A stretch of 64,000 nt of DNA from JALZKA01 sp963717635 (lineage in GTDB: Bacteria > Actinomycetota > Thermoleophilia > Solirubrobacterales > 70-9), in the NCBI GenBank assembly GCA_963717635.1, contig OY970347.1:1426001-1490000 (forward strand). The letters run 5' to 3'. The notes under the pieces are model-generated. The model was not told the DNA's origin. It worked only from the letters and a program-made list of their open reading frames with translations, and ran no database searches. Positions within the stretch are counted from its first letter, which is position 1, and the number at the start of each line of letters is the position of its first letter. A program made the position numbers and the translations under genes. Positions 43,025-51,674 of the stretch are shown piece after piece.

Positions 43025-43975
43025 CTACTTCGAGGTCAGGATCGTTCCGGTGCTGCCGAAGCGGAGCCGGTTTCGCGTGGCCTCGGTCAGGTCGAACTCG
43101 CGGCCGCCGACGTAGGGGCCGCGGTCGATCACCTTGACGCTCACCGTCCTGCTGCCGCGACGGAGCTTCAGCTTCGTCCCGCATGGCATCGACTTGTGGG
43201 CGACGCCGAGCGTGCTGGGCGTCAGCGTCTGGCCGCAGGCCGTGCGGTTGCCGTAGAGGCCCGGGCCGTACCAGGAGGCGAAGGCGCTCCGGTAAACCGT
43301 CACCTTGCCGGCGGCGCCGCTTGAGCCCGCGGCATTCCGGTTGCCGTGGGCGCGGGCCGTGACCTTGTAGGTGCCGGTCGAACCCGCACGCCAGCGCACG
43401 CCGAACCGGCCGCGGCCGTCGGTGCGGGTCTTGATCGTCTTGCGGCCGGCGTTGACGACGACCCTGCGCTTGCCGCCTGGCTTCACCCGTCCGCTGACCC
43501 GGACAGTGCGACCGGCGATCGCGTGGTTCTTGACATTGACGTCGGTCAGCGAGCGGACCGCGACACGCCTGGCGCCGCTCTGCTCGTCGACCGCCACCGG
43601 CTCGTCGACCAGCGGATCACCGCCCGACCCGGAGCTTCGCGGGGCCGAGCTCAGGCGAGCACGCCACATCCCGGTGGCGCGCGGCTTCACCCGCGCCGTC
43701 CAGCGCGAGTTCTCGTTCGTCCGCGTCCTCGCGACCTGGCGGAAGCCCTTCGCTGCCGCCGGGCGGTACTGAATCGTCACCGCGGCGCCGGGGGCGCCGG
43801 GGAACTGCCCGCGCAAGGTCACCCGGTCGCCGAAGCGAATCGAGCTCTTCGCGGGATCGATCGCGGCCTGGCGCTGCTCGGCCGCGGTTGAAGTTGTCGT
43901 GCCAATCGTGAGAGCGGCTGCGGGCACCAGCAGGATTGCGAGCGCACGCCTCCGCCGATTGCGAAACCGTCGCAT
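43025..43975 (-). CDS. rlpA: RlpA-like double-psi beta-barrel secreted protein
   Basis: The 316-residue protein has a basic N-terminus and signal peptide, two immunoglobulin-like or carbohydrate-binding-like repeats (about 35-220), and a C-terminal RlpA-like barrel: ASWYGPGLYGNRTACG, GVAHKSMPCGTKLKLR and VIDRGPYVGGREFDLTEA. RlpA proteins are lytic transglycosylases or bind peptidoglycan. ATG 43975 follows GGAAAGGACC. The leader carries a c-di-AMP riboswitch, as is common for actinobacterial cell-wall hydrolases. Confidence 0.87.
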   Translation of the reverse strand: MRRFRNRRRRALAILLVPAAALTIGTTTSTAAEQRQAAIDPAKSSIRFGDRVTLRGQFPGAPGAAVTIQYRPAAAKGFRQVARTRTNENSRWTARVKPRATGMWRARLSSAPRSSGSGGDPLVDEPVAVDEQSGARRVAVRSLTDVNVKNHAIAGRTVRVSGRVKPGGKRRVVVNAGRKTIKTRTDGRGRFGVRWRAGSTGTYKVTARAHGNRNAAGSSGAAGKVTVYRSAFASWYGPGLYGNRTACGQTLTPSTLGVAHKSMPCGTKLKLRRGSRTVSVKVIDRGPYVGGREFDLTEATRNRLRFGSTGTILTSK

Positions 43976-43995
43976 CTGGAGGTCCTTTCCGTTCG

Positions 43996-44152
43996 CTGCC
44001 TGCGGGGTTAGCTGACGGGCTCGCGGCGCCACATCTCGTGGCGTCTTCGCTACGGGCGGATCACCGCCCGACTCGCCCCCGTCCTTCCCGGATTGCCCGG
44101 GCCGGACCTTGGGTCCCCCGCTCGCCCCCACTTACAGGGGCGACTCGGCAGG
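43996..44152 (-). ncRNA. ydaO/yuaA-type c-di-AMP riboswitch
   Basis: The rlpA leader contains the diagnostic blocks of this riboswitch class in order: a 5' CTGCC arm, GAGCGGGGGACCCA, a central structured region, and GCCCGTCAGCTAACCCC with a closing GGCAG arm that pairs with the 5' end. c-di-AMP binding usually turns expression off. The aptamer ends about 20 bases before the ATG, so control could be at translation or by an overlapping terminator; no clear terminator is seen. Confidence 0.85.
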
Positions 44153-44182
44153 TTGACTAATCGTCAGCCGGAAGCGTAGATA

Positions 44183-44196
44183 CGAACGTGTGTTCT
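44183..44196 (+). promoter_or_regulatory. SOS-box-like site between rlpA and the wax ester synthase gene
   Basis: CGAACGTGTGTTCT has a perfect GAAC-N4-GTTC core and shares ATACGAACGTRTGTT with the site at the HNH gene. Whether it serves either neighbour is unknown. Confidence 0.4.
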
Positions 44197-44199
44197 ATG

Positions 44200-44215
44200 T
44201 GTGACGGGGGTCACA
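44200..44215. promoter_or_regulatory. CRP/GlxR-like operator
   Basis: TGTGA-N6-TCACA is present exactly, with six-base arms TGTGAC and GTCACA. This matches the consensus of CRP-family regulators, including actinobacterial GlxR-type proteins. It lies 57 bases before the wax ester synthase start. Confidence 0.55.
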
Positions 44216-44271
44216 GGTCTCACACAACCTGAACACCGGACACCGACCGGCAACGTGCAAAGATCAGCGCC

Positions 44272-45699
44272 ATGGGATCTGGCGATCGACTGACCGGCCT
44301 GGACTCGTCCTTCCTGCATCTCGAAGACGGGCCCGCCCACATGCACGTCGCCTCCACGCTGGTGTTCGAGGGCCCTGCCCCTGACTACGTCGACTTCCGC
44401 GACCACATCTCCTCGCGGCTGCATCTGGTGCCCCGTTTCCGCCAGAAGCTGCGCTTCGTGCCCTACGGCCAGGGCCGGCCGATCTGGGTCGACGATCCGC
44501 AGTTCAACCTCGAATACCACGTGCGCCACACCGCCCTCCCCGAACCCGGCTCCGAGCAGCAGCTGCGCACCCTCGCGGCCCGTGTGTTCAGCCAGCGCCT
44601 CGACCGCACGAAACCGGTCTGGGAGCTGTGGCTGGTTGACGGCCTGCGCGACGGCCGGTTCGCGATCGTCGGCAAGAGCCATCACTGCCTGGTGGACGGG
44701 GTGTCGGGGATGGACATCACGACCGTGCTCTTCGACACCGAGCTCGAGCCGGCCCCGCAGCCGGAGCCCGAGCCGTGGGCTCCTGGGCCCGAGCCCTCGG
44801 ACGCGCAGCTCCTCGGCCGCGCCCTGGTCGACCGAGCGACGATCCCGGCCGAGGCGGCGCGCGGCGTGCGGGCCCTGTTCCGGCGCCCCCGCAAGGTGGG
44901 GGCGGCGCTGATCGACGGCCTGGAGTCCATCGGAGCCCTGGCCCGGGCCGGTATTTCCGCCCCCGCGTCGCCGTTCAACGTCGAGATCAGCCCCTACCGA
45001 CGCTTCGCCTGGGTCCAGGCAGACCTGGCCGGGTTCAAACGGATCAAGGCAGCGACGGGCGGCACGATCAACGACATCGTTCTGGCCGCGGTCGCCGGTG
45101 CGCTCGGGCGCTACCTGCGCGCCCGCGGCCACGCCACCGCTGAGCTCGAACTGAAGGCAATGGTGCCGATCAGCGTTCGCACGGCGGACGAGCATGGCGA
45201 TCTCGGCAACCGCGTCAGCGCCATGTACGCGCCTCTGCCGGTGGGCGTGGAGGACCCGGCCGAGCGGCTGCGCGCGGTGAGCCTTTCGATGGGCGACCTC
45301 AAGGAGTCCAAGCAGGCGGTCGGCGCCTCGATCCTGACCGGCCTCGCCGATTTCGCGCCGCCGACGATCATCGGACAGGCCGGCCGCATGCAGTCGCGCC
45401 AGCGCTTCTTCAACATGGTCGTCACCAACGTGCCGGGCCCGCAGTTCCCGCTGTATCTGATGGGCAGGGAGCTCCAGGCGGTCTTCCCGATGGTGCCGCT
45501 CGCGAAGAAGCAGGCGGTCTGCTTCGGGATCATGAGCTACAACGGCCAGATCAACTTCGGATTGATCGGCGACTACGACGCGATGGCCGACATCGACTCG
45601 CTGGCGCGCGACCTGAGCGAGTCGATCGCCGAGCTGGTGGCGCTCGCGCCGGAGGGTGCGAAGCGGGCCCGCCGGGCGGGCGCTCAACGGGTCTCGTAG
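44272..45699 (+). CDS. Wax ester synthase/diacylglycerol acyltransferase (WS/DGAT)
   Basis: The 475-residue acyltransferase has the catalytic HHCLVDG at about residues 139-145, the early LDSSFLHLEDGPAHMHV block and the late TNVPGPQFPLYLMG block. The family makes triacylglycerols or wax esters from acyl-CoA, for storage lipid. A CRP-like site and an SOS-like site lie just upstream. The GNAT gene follows six bases after the stop. Confidence 0.94.
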   Translation: MGSGDRLTGLDSSFLHLEDGPAHMHVASTLVFEGPAPDYVDFRDHISSRLHLVPRFRQKLRFVPYGQGRPIWVDDPQFNLEYHVRHTALPEPGSEQQLRTLAARVFSQRLDRTKPVWELWLVDGLRDGRFAIVGKSHHCLVDGVSGMDITTVLFDTELEPAPQPEPEPWAPGPEPSDAQLLGRALVDRATIPAEAARGVRALFRRPRKVGAALIDGLESIGALARAGISAPASPFNVEISPYRRFAWVQADLAGFKRIKAATGGTINDIVLAAVAGALGRYLRARGHATAELELKAMVPISVRTADEHGDLGNRVSAMYAPLPVGVEDPAERLRAVSLSMGDLKESKQAVGASILTGLADFAPPTIIGQAGRMQSRQRFFNMVVTNVPGPQFPLYLMGRELQAVFPMVPLAKKQAVCFGIMSYNGQINFGLIGDYDAMADIDSLARDLSESIAELVALAPEGAKRARRAGAQRVS

Positions 45700-45704
45700 C
45701 CGCG

Positions 45705-46208
45705 GTGAGCCTGCTCGTCCGCGCCGCTGAAGCCGGCGATGCCGCCGCGATCGCCGCGATCCACAACGAGGGCGTCGCCGACCGGGTGGCGACGTTCCGA
45801 GCCGAGCCGCGGCCGGTCGCCGACGTCGACGCCGCGATCGCGACCGGCCGGCCGCTGCTGGTCGCGGAGCGCGACGGGACCGTTGTCGGCTGGGCGGGTG
45901 TCGGCCCGTATGACGACGCGAACGACTGGTATGCGGGAGTCGGCGAGGCGACCGTCTACGTTGCCCGCCAAGCGCGCGGCAGCGGCACGGCGAGGGAGCT
46001 GCTGGGCGCCCTGGAGGCCGCAGCCGCAGCCGCAGGGCGCTACAAGCTGGTCGCGAAGATCTTCGGCACGAACGAGCCGAGCCTGAGGCTCTTCGAGCGA
46101 GCCGGGTACACGCGCGTCGGGACCCACCGGCGCCACGGCCGGCTGGACGGCGAGTGGAAGGACGTGGTCGTGCTCGAGAAGCTCTTGGGCGAGGCCAAGG
46201 GTGCCTGA
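45705..46208 (+). CDS. GNAT N-acetyltransferase (phosphinothricin-acetyltransferase-like)
   Basis: The 167-residue GNAT protein opens LLVRAAEAGDAAAIAAIHNEGVADRVATF and has the acetyl-CoA loop VARQARGSGTARELL and FERAGYTRVGTHRRHGRLDGEWKDVVVLEK, the pattern of the PAT/MnaT group. These acetylate amino-acid analogues such as phosphinothricin or methionine sulfone. The GTG start is near the preceding stop. Substrate specificity is inferred only. Confidence 0.85.
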   Translation: MSLLVRAAEAGDAAAIAAIHNEGVADRVATFRAEPRPVADVDAAIATGRPLLVAERDGTVVGWAGVGPYDDANDWYAGVGEATVYVARQARGSGTARELLGALEAAAAAAGRYKLVAKIFGTNEPSLRLFERAGYTRVGTHRRHGRLDGEWKDVVVLEKLLGEAKGA

Positions 46209-46250
46209 CAGCCGCTCTAGCGGTGAAACCAGCGTGTGCCGGTGGGCGGG

Positions 46251-46700
46251 TTAGAGGCCCAGGTCGCGGAGGAACTTCGGCTTGTAGCTCGCGAGCTGGA
46301 CGAACTCGGGAGCGTGTAGATCCTCGTCGTCGCCGTGCTCGTCATGGGTGCGCTGCTCCGCCGCCAGCGTCTCGGGCGTGTCCGGAAGCGGCTCGTCCGC
46401 GTCCTTCCACTGCTCGGCGACGGGATGCCAGCGTGTCGCGCGAACGGAGGCGGTCAGGCCGTCGGCTTCGAGCAGCTCACGGACCACGCGCGCGGATTCG
46501 GCGCAGCTCTCTCGGCTGTTCGCGTAGAGGAACAGGTGGGGTCCGTCGCGGGTCACGATCACGCGCGAACCCAGCCGCTCCCGGGCTTCGTCGTCGAGGT
46601 CAAGCGCGCGCAGGCGGTCGCCCAGCGACAGCCCGTGTCCCTCCTCCGCCAACTCTACCTCCACGCGGAACTCGCTCTCGGTGCTGCCCTCGCCTGCCAT
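46251..46700 (-). CDS. Hypothetical acidic protein
   Basis: The 149-residue soluble protein has a ferredoxin-like beta-alpha-beta pattern (FRVEVELAEEG, RVIVTRDGPHLFLYANS, VRELLEADGLTASVRATRW) followed by an acidic tail rich in His and Asp (HDEHGDDEDLHAP). I do not recognise the family. TAGCCT (minus, 46715-46710) lies nine bases before the ATG. It is divergent from the GH3 gene. Confidence 0.68.
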   Translation of the reverse strand: MAGEGSTESEFRVEVELAEEGHGLSLGDRLRALDLDDEARERLGSRVIVTRDGPHLFLYANSRESCAESARVVRELLEADGLTASVRATRWHPVAEQWKDADEPLPDTPETLAAEQRTHDEHGDDEDLHAPEFVQLASYKPKFLRDLGL

Positions 46701-46709
46701 CCGTCGCTC

Positions 46710-46715
46710 AGGCTA
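46710..46715 (-). promoter_or_regulatory. Candidate -10 element of the 46.3 kb gene
   Basis: TAGCCT on the minus strand, nine bases before ATG 46700. The divergent GH3 gene has TAGCGT (46752-46757) seven bases before its own GTG start. Confidence 0.4.
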
Positions 46716-46764
46716 CTAACTGGGCCTGCCCGCGAGGGCGCCCGGAGGCACTAGCGTCCTCCGC

Positions 46765-47898
46765 GTGAGCACCCCCGAGCCGAGACGACGGCGCCGGCTG
46801 GTCGGCGCCCTGGCGGCGCTGGCCGCCGGGGCCGGCGCGATCGTCGGCGCAGGCGCCGGCGAGGATGCGGACGAGGCGGCGTTCGAGCCCGGGTACTGCG
46901 AGCGGGAGACGGTTGACCTCGTAGCGGGCCAGAGCGTGATGGTTCGAATGGAAGCGCAGGCGACGCCGGCCCTGCGCAGGCAGGCGCGCAAGGGGGAGAT
47001 CGGGGGCGTGGTCCTGTTCCCGCCCTCGGAGATCGCCGGCGAGCGCCTCGCCCACGAGCTCGAGCGCCTGCAGGCGGCCGCGGCCGCCGGCAAGAACCCG
47101 CGGCTCCTGGTAGCGATCGACCAGGAAGGCGGCATCGTCGAACGGCTCCCGGCGCTGCCGCCGCAGCTCTCGCCATACACGATCGCCCAGAACGACGACC
47201 GAGACTCCGCCGTGCTCGAGGGCCGCGCGACCGGTTTTCAGCTTCGCGAGCTGGGCATCGAAGTGAACCTCGCTCCGGTCCTCGACGTGCCCGTCTCCGA
47301 CGCGCAGTTCATGGCTCCGCGCGCGTTCGGCTCGGATCCTGCCCAGGTCGCGCGCCTCGGCCTCGCCTTCGCGTCGGGCCAGCGGCGCGAGTCAGTTGCA
47401 GCCACGGCCAAGCATTTCCCGGGGCTGGGACGGGCGGCACAGAACACCGATCTCGGCCCGACTTCGATCGCCACCTCGCGCGCCGGGCTGCGATCCGACC
47501 TCGCTCCATTCCGCGCCGCCGTCGAGCAGGGGATCGAGCTGATCATGATCTCGTCGGCCGTCTACCCCGGGCTCGGCTCCCGCGCACCGGCGGTGCTGGC
47601 GCCGGAGGTCGCGACAGCCCTTCTGCGCGATGAACTGGGCTATACGGGCGTCACGATCAGCGACGATTTGCTCGCGCCGGGGATCAGCGCGCAGTACCCA
47701 CGCCGCGAGGCCGCAGCGCGGGCATCCGCTGCGGGGGTGGACATTCTGTTGTTCGCGTCGCAGAACGCGCCCCGGATCGCCGCGGGTCTGGTCGCTGCTG
47801 CCGGAACCGGAGAGCTCGACGAGCAGGCGCTGCGCGACTCCTGCACGCGCGTCGTCCAGTTGAAGGAGCGCCTCGCTGCCGGCAAGCCGCTCGAATGA
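46765..47898 (+). CDS. Secreted glycoside hydrolase family 3 (NagZ-like)
   Basis: The 377-residue protein has a twin-Arg-containing basic N-terminus (RRRRRLVGALAALAAG) and hydrophobic signal. The GH3 barrel has LVAIDQEGGIVERL, the KHFPGLGRAAQNTD catalytic loop (His of the acid/base pair) and ISDDLLAPG with the nucleophile Asp. Beta-N-acetylhexosaminidase activity on cell-wall fragments is the likeliest role. Its end is convergent with the next gene. Confidence 0.88.
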   Translation: MSTPEPRRRRRLVGALAALAAGAGAIVGAGAGEDADEAAFEPGYCERETVDLVAGQSVMVRMEAQATPALRRQARKGEIGGVVLFPPSEIAGERLAHELERLQAAAAAGKNPRLLVAIDQEGGIVERLPALPPQLSPYTIAQNDDRDSAVLEGRATGFQLRELGIEVNLAPVLDVPVSDAQFMAPRAFGSDPAQVARLGLAFASGQRRESVAATAKHFPGLGRAAQNTDLGPTSIATSRAGLRSDLAPFRAAVEQGIELIMISSAVYPGLGSRAPAVLAPEVATALLRDELGYTGVTISDDLLAPGISAQYPRREAAARASAAGVDILLFASQNAPRIAAGLVAAAGTGELDEQALRDSCTRVVQLKERLAAGKPLE

Positions 47899-47904
47899 GC
47901 CGGC

Positions 47905-49488
47905 CTAGTCCACGAACGCGCGGAAGCGCTGATCGTCGCGGAGGTAGTCGCCGCGACGGATACGGCCGTCGGCGTTGACGACGACCGCGGTGATCCGCTC
48001 GAAAGCCGGCGCGTTCGCGAGCCGGATCGAGTCCTTGCCGCCACGCCGGGAGTAGCTCACCCTCATCAGCGCGTCACCCGTGGTCGGAGGACCGTCCCGG
48101 CCGACCAGCGCGATCGCGGTGCGAACCCCGCGCGGAGCCCTGACCCGTAGCCTCAGCACCTCAGCGGCACCCGCGCTGACCCGCAACAGGCGATACGCGG
48201 TGTGGTCGAGCTCGAATCGCTTCGCGCGGCCACCGCGGCGCAGCGCCCCCTGGCGCTTTACGTCGCGAAACTCGACCTGATCGGGGAAGTCGCCGCTCGG
48301 GGTGCGCCACTCGGCGGTCGCGGCGGCGAACCGACCGAACTCGAACGAGAAGCCGCGCCCCCCGTGCTGCTTGATGCCGCGGTTGTACGCAGAGACCCCG
48401 TGGTCCTTCGGGATCCGGCGGCGTGAGGCGCGCCACGAGTCGAGGACCACCTCCGGTCCGTATCCGGCGCCCCGGTCGAGCCAGTGGTTCCAGACCGCGC
48501 TTCCGTACACGCGCAGGCCGCCGCCGGCACCGAACTTGGTGATCGGCTGCTGCGGCCGTCGCGACCAGGCGTTCACGTAGAACAGCCAGTCGTTGGCGGC
48601 CGGAAACACCTGCTCCTCGGCCCAGACCGCGGTCGACTCGAGCATCCAGCCGTCCTGCATGGCGTCGAGCCGGAACTGCAGGATGTGGTTGTACTCGTGG
48701 GCGAGCGTCACCGAGAGGGGAATGTCGGGGTCCGGATAGTCGAACTCGTCGGTCGCGTAGTCGTTGTCGAGGACGAGGTAGCCAAAGCACCTGAACGGCG
48801 GGCGCCGGCATGCCTGGGAGCGATCGTCCGGGCCCGCGTAGCCGAACACGCACGCCCCCGGCTCGCAGATGTCCGCCAGGTAGATGTCGGTGATCCCGAC
48901 ACCGCCGCCGCGCGTCCCATCCGACTTTGGTTGAGGCCAGCCCAGCGAGGCGTTCTGCACCGCCTCGGAGGAGTCGGCCCTGGCGGCAACCTGCTCGACG
49001 TAGTCGGGAACCGTGCCCGGGTCACCGCCGTCGGCCAGATCCGGCGCGTCGCCCGAGACGGTCACATAGTGGACGATGAAGCCGCCTCCCGGCGAGGGAT
49101 ACGCCTGGCGGCTATTGGTGGCGGCGGTGCTCCACTCGGCGCCGAAGGGGTCGATCCCACCGGCGTCGGAGAGTCCGGCGCCGTTGTCCGCGGGCGGCCG
49201 CGCGAGCAGGGCGCGCGCGTGGCGACGCTCCCGGCCATCAAGCGAGGGGAGCGCCGCGGCCAGGTGGCGAAGCTCGTTCGTCGGGTCGGCGACGGTCGGG
49301 TCGTTGACGGAGAGCGCGGCCACGGCCTGCTCGAGCTGCGCGCTGGCCTCGGCCGGGCTGAACACCTGACCGCGTGTGTCGTCGGGCGCCTGCGCGGCGG
49401 TGCCTGCGGGCAGGCTCAACGCGCCCGTTCCGAGCACCAACGCGAGTGCGGCCCGCGCCCGTCCGCCTGTCCCCGCCGTAGCGCTCAT
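47905..49488 (-). CDS. Secreted metalloprotease-like protein (MXAN_6640-like)
   Basis: The protein of about 527 residues has a signal peptide, a long N-terminal domain, then a catalytic region with HEYNHILQF (HExxH zinc motif) and a downstream Glu-rich helix (MLESTAVWAEEQVF) that may supply the third ligand. A beta-rich C-terminal region follows. It resembles MXAN_6640-type putative metalloproteases. ATG 49488 has GGGAAGG upstream; the frame runs on to 49524. Activity is unproven. Confidence 0.75.
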   Translation of the reverse strand: MSATAGTGGRARAALALVLGTGALSLPAGTAAQAPDDTRGQVFSPAEASAQLEQAVAALSVNDPTVADPTNELRHLAAALPSLDGRERRHARALLARPPADNGAGLSDAGGIDPFGAEWSTAATNSRQAYPSPGGGFIVHYVTVSGDAPDLADGGDPGTVPDYVEQVAARADSSEAVQNASLGWPQPKSDGTRGGGVGITDIYLADICEPGACVFGYAGPDDRSQACRRPPFRCFGYLVLDNDYATDEFDYPDPDIPLSVTLAHEYNHILQFRLDAMQDGWMLESTAVWAEEQVFPAANDWLFYVNAWSRRPQQPITKFGAGGGLRVYGSAVWNHWLDRGAGYGPEVVLDSWRASRRRIPKDHGVSAYNRGIKQHGGRGFSFEFGRFAAATAEWRTPSGDFPDQVEFRDVKRQGALRRGGRAKRFELDHTAYRLLRVSAGAAEVLRLRVRAPRGVRTAIALVGRDGPPTTGDALMRVSYSRRGGKDSIRLANAPAFERITAVVVNADGRIRRGDYLRDDQRFRAFVD

Positions 49489-49535
49489 TAAGGCCTTCCC
49501 GAGTGGTGGTCGCTCAAGATACATACTTCCCTGCT

Positions 49536-51188
49536 GTGAACCCGGAAACCAGCCTCCGTGTTGCGCTCGCCCAGATCAACCCGACCGTGGGTGCGGTGGT
49601 GGATAACAGGCGCTTAATCTCGGAGTGGATCGAGCGCGCTCGCGATGCCGGGGCAGACCTCGTGCTGTTTCCGGAGCTCTCGCTTCCCGGTTACCCGGCG
49701 GAGGACCTGTACCTGAAGCGCCATTTCCTGCAGGCCAACGCGGAGGCGCTCGACGAGCTGGCCGGCGAAGCGCGGGGCATCGCGGCGCTCGTCGGCTTCG
49801 CGGAGCCGCGAGCCGCGCCGGCCGACCCGCCCGGGTTCGACGCCCCGGCGCCGCGGGCCGCGCACAACGCGCTCGCGCTGCTGCGAGACGGTCGCGTCGA
49901 GGAGATCTATCGCAAGCAACGCCTGCCGAACTACGCCGTTTTCGACGAGCAGCGCTACTTCGAGCCCGGGACCGATCCGGCCGTCGTCGAGGTGGCGGGA
50001 ACCCGGATCGGCTTGACGATCTGCGAGGACGTCTGGGAGCCCGGGCCGCCGGCGAGCATCGAGGCCCAGCAGGGCGCGGAGCTGATCGTCTGCCCCTCGG
50101 GCTCGCCGTACTACCGCGGGAAGCGCGCCGCACGCGAGGCGATGTTCGCGCGCCGGGCGCGCGACTACGGCGCGCCGTTCGCATTCTGCAACCTGGTGGG
50201 CGGACAGGACGAGCTTGTCTTCGACGGGGCGAGCTTCGTGATCGACGCCGGCGGTGAGGTCATCGCGCGCGCTCGGCAGTTCGAGCAGGAGCTGCTCCTC
50301 GTCGACCTGGAGGCCGGCGGCCCCGTCGCCGAGCCGCTGCCGGATCTCGACGAGGTTTACGGCGCGCTGGTCCTGGGGCTCCGCGACTACGTCGGCAAGA
50401 ACGGTTTCGAGCGGGTGCTCGTCGCCGTCTCGGGCGGCATCGACTCGGCGCTGGTAGCGATGCTCGCGGCTGACGCGCTGGGCGGCGAGCGGGTGACCGG
50501 TGTGGTCATGCCCTCCCCGCACTCGAGCGAGGAAACGCAGGCCGACGCCCGGTCGATCGTGCGGAATCTGGGCGCGGAACTGCTCGAGATCCCGATCGAG
50601 GCCACGATGGGTGCCTATCACGTCGCGCTCGACGGCTCGATCGAAGGCGGCGCAACTGGGATCGCCGCGGAGAACCTGCAGGCGCGGATCCGCGGCAACC
50701 TGATGATGGCGCTCTCCAACGCGCACGGCTGGCTGGTGCTGACCACCGGCAACAAGAGCGAGATGTCGGTGGGCTACGCGACGCTGTACGGCGACATGGC
50801 GGGTGGCTTCGCCGTGATCAAGGACGTGCCGAAGACGCTCGTGTACGACCTCGTCAGGCACCGGAACCAGGTTTCCCGCACGCCCGCCGTGCCGCCGTCC
50901 GTCATCGAGCGGCCGCCTTCGGCGGAATTGCGCCCCGACCAGCGCGACGCCGACTCGCTGCCACCGTACGACGTTCTGGACGCGATCCTCGAGGCCTACG
51001 TCGAGGGCGATCGCTCGCGCGACGAGATTGTCGCGTCGGGCGCCGATCCCGGATTGGTCGACGAGGTCCTGCGGATGGTCGACCGCTCCGAGTACAAGCG
51101 CCGACAGGCGCCGCCCGGCGTCCGGATCACCGCTAAGGCGTTCGGCCGCGACCGGCGATTGCCGATCACCAACCGCTTCGGCGGCTAG
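49536..51188 (+). CDS. nadE: Glutamine-dependent NAD+ synthetase
   Basis: The 550-residue enzyme has an N-terminal nitrilase-type glutaminase domain with the Glu-Lys-Cys set in FPELSLPGYP, YRKQRLPNY and TICEDVWEP. The C-terminal synthetase domain has the PP-loop SGGIDSALV and TTGNKSEMSVGY. It amidates NaAD to NAD+ with ATP. GTG 49536 is chosen because the nitrilase domain begins there (LRVALAQINPTVG); CATACT stands eight bases before it. The stop shares CTAG with the convergent thioesterase gene. Confidence 0.94.
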   Translation: MNPETSLRVALAQINPTVGAVVDNRRLISEWIERARDAGADLVLFPELSLPGYPAEDLYLKRHFLQANAEALDELAGEARGIAALVGFAEPRAAPADPPGFDAPAPRAAHNALALLRDGRVEEIYRKQRLPNYAVFDEQRYFEPGTDPAVVEVAGTRIGLTICEDVWEPGPPASIEAQQGAELIVCPSGSPYYRGKRAAREAMFARRARDYGAPFAFCNLVGGQDELVFDGASFVIDAGGEVIARARQFEQELLLVDLEAGGPVAEPLPDLDEVYGALVLGLRDYVGKNGFERVLVAVSGGIDSALVAMLAADALGGERVTGVVMPSPHSSEETQADARSIVRNLGAELLEIPIEATMGAYHVALDGSIEGGATGIAAENLQARIRGNLMMALSNAHGWLVLTTGNKSEMSVGYATLYGDMAGGFAVIKDVPKTLVYDLVRHRNQVSRTPAVPPSVIERPPSAELRPDQRDADSLPPYDVLDAILEAYVEGDRSRDEIVASGADPGLVDEVLRMVDRSEYKRRQAPPGVRITAKAFGRDRRLPITNRFGG

Positions 51189-51589
51189 GCGCTCGGCCGC
51201 GGCCGCACGGCGATCGTCATCCGGACGAGCGCGCAGAGCCGCTCTGAGTCGTCGGTGATCTCGACGTCCCAGATCCAGGTGCTGCGGCCGGCGTGACGGC
51301 GGCGCGCGGTCGCGTGGACGGTGCCATCGGTCACCGGGCGCATGAAGGTCGCGGAGTTCGATTGGCCCATCGCAATGTTCCCGTCCGCGGCCACGGCTTC
51401 TCCGGTGGCCCTCGAGGTCAGGCTCTCTGCGATCAGCGGGTAGAGACCGCCGTGCACGAACCCGTTGGGCTGCCTCACGGCGTCGGTCACGGGGACGCTG
51501 CCGCGGGCCACCTCCGGCCCGGTCTCCTCGTAGACCAGGCCGAGGGCTTCGCCAGGCCCGTCGTGGTCCGGTGTTAAGGACTGATTCAC
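51185..51589 (-). CDS. PaaI-family hotdog thioesterase
   Basis: The 134-residue hotdog protein has NGFVHGGLYPLIAESLTS and SATFMRPVTDGTVHATARR, the PaaI/YbgC-like acyl-CoA thioesterase pattern with an HGG motif. The substrate is unspecified. The GTG start has TAGGCT seven bases before it (minus, 51602-51597). Its stop overlaps the nadE stop by four bases. Confidence 0.85.
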   Translation of the reverse strand: MNQSLTPDHDGPGEALGLVYEETGPEVARGSVPVTDAVRQPNGFVHGGLYPLIAESLTSRATGEAVAADGNIAMGQSNSATFMRPVTDGTVHATARRRHAGRSTWIWDVEITDDSERLCALVRMTIAVRPRPSA

Positions 51590-51596
51590 GCGCGCG

Positions 51597-51602
51597 AGCC
51601 TA
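51597..51602 (-). promoter_or_regulatory. Candidate -10 element of the thioesterase gene
   Basis: TAGGCT on the minus strand, seven bases before GTG 51589. Confidence 0.45.
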
Positions 51603-51674
51603 GCGTTGTGCCCGAGAAAAGGCAGGTGAAGCGGCGCCAGCCGCGCAGCCGACTCCGTAGGCTTGCTGACGCAG

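Noticed and set aside
44164..45687. 507-codon open frame antisense to the wax ester synthase gene
   Set aside because: It is a shadow of a gene with clear catalytic motifs on the other strand.
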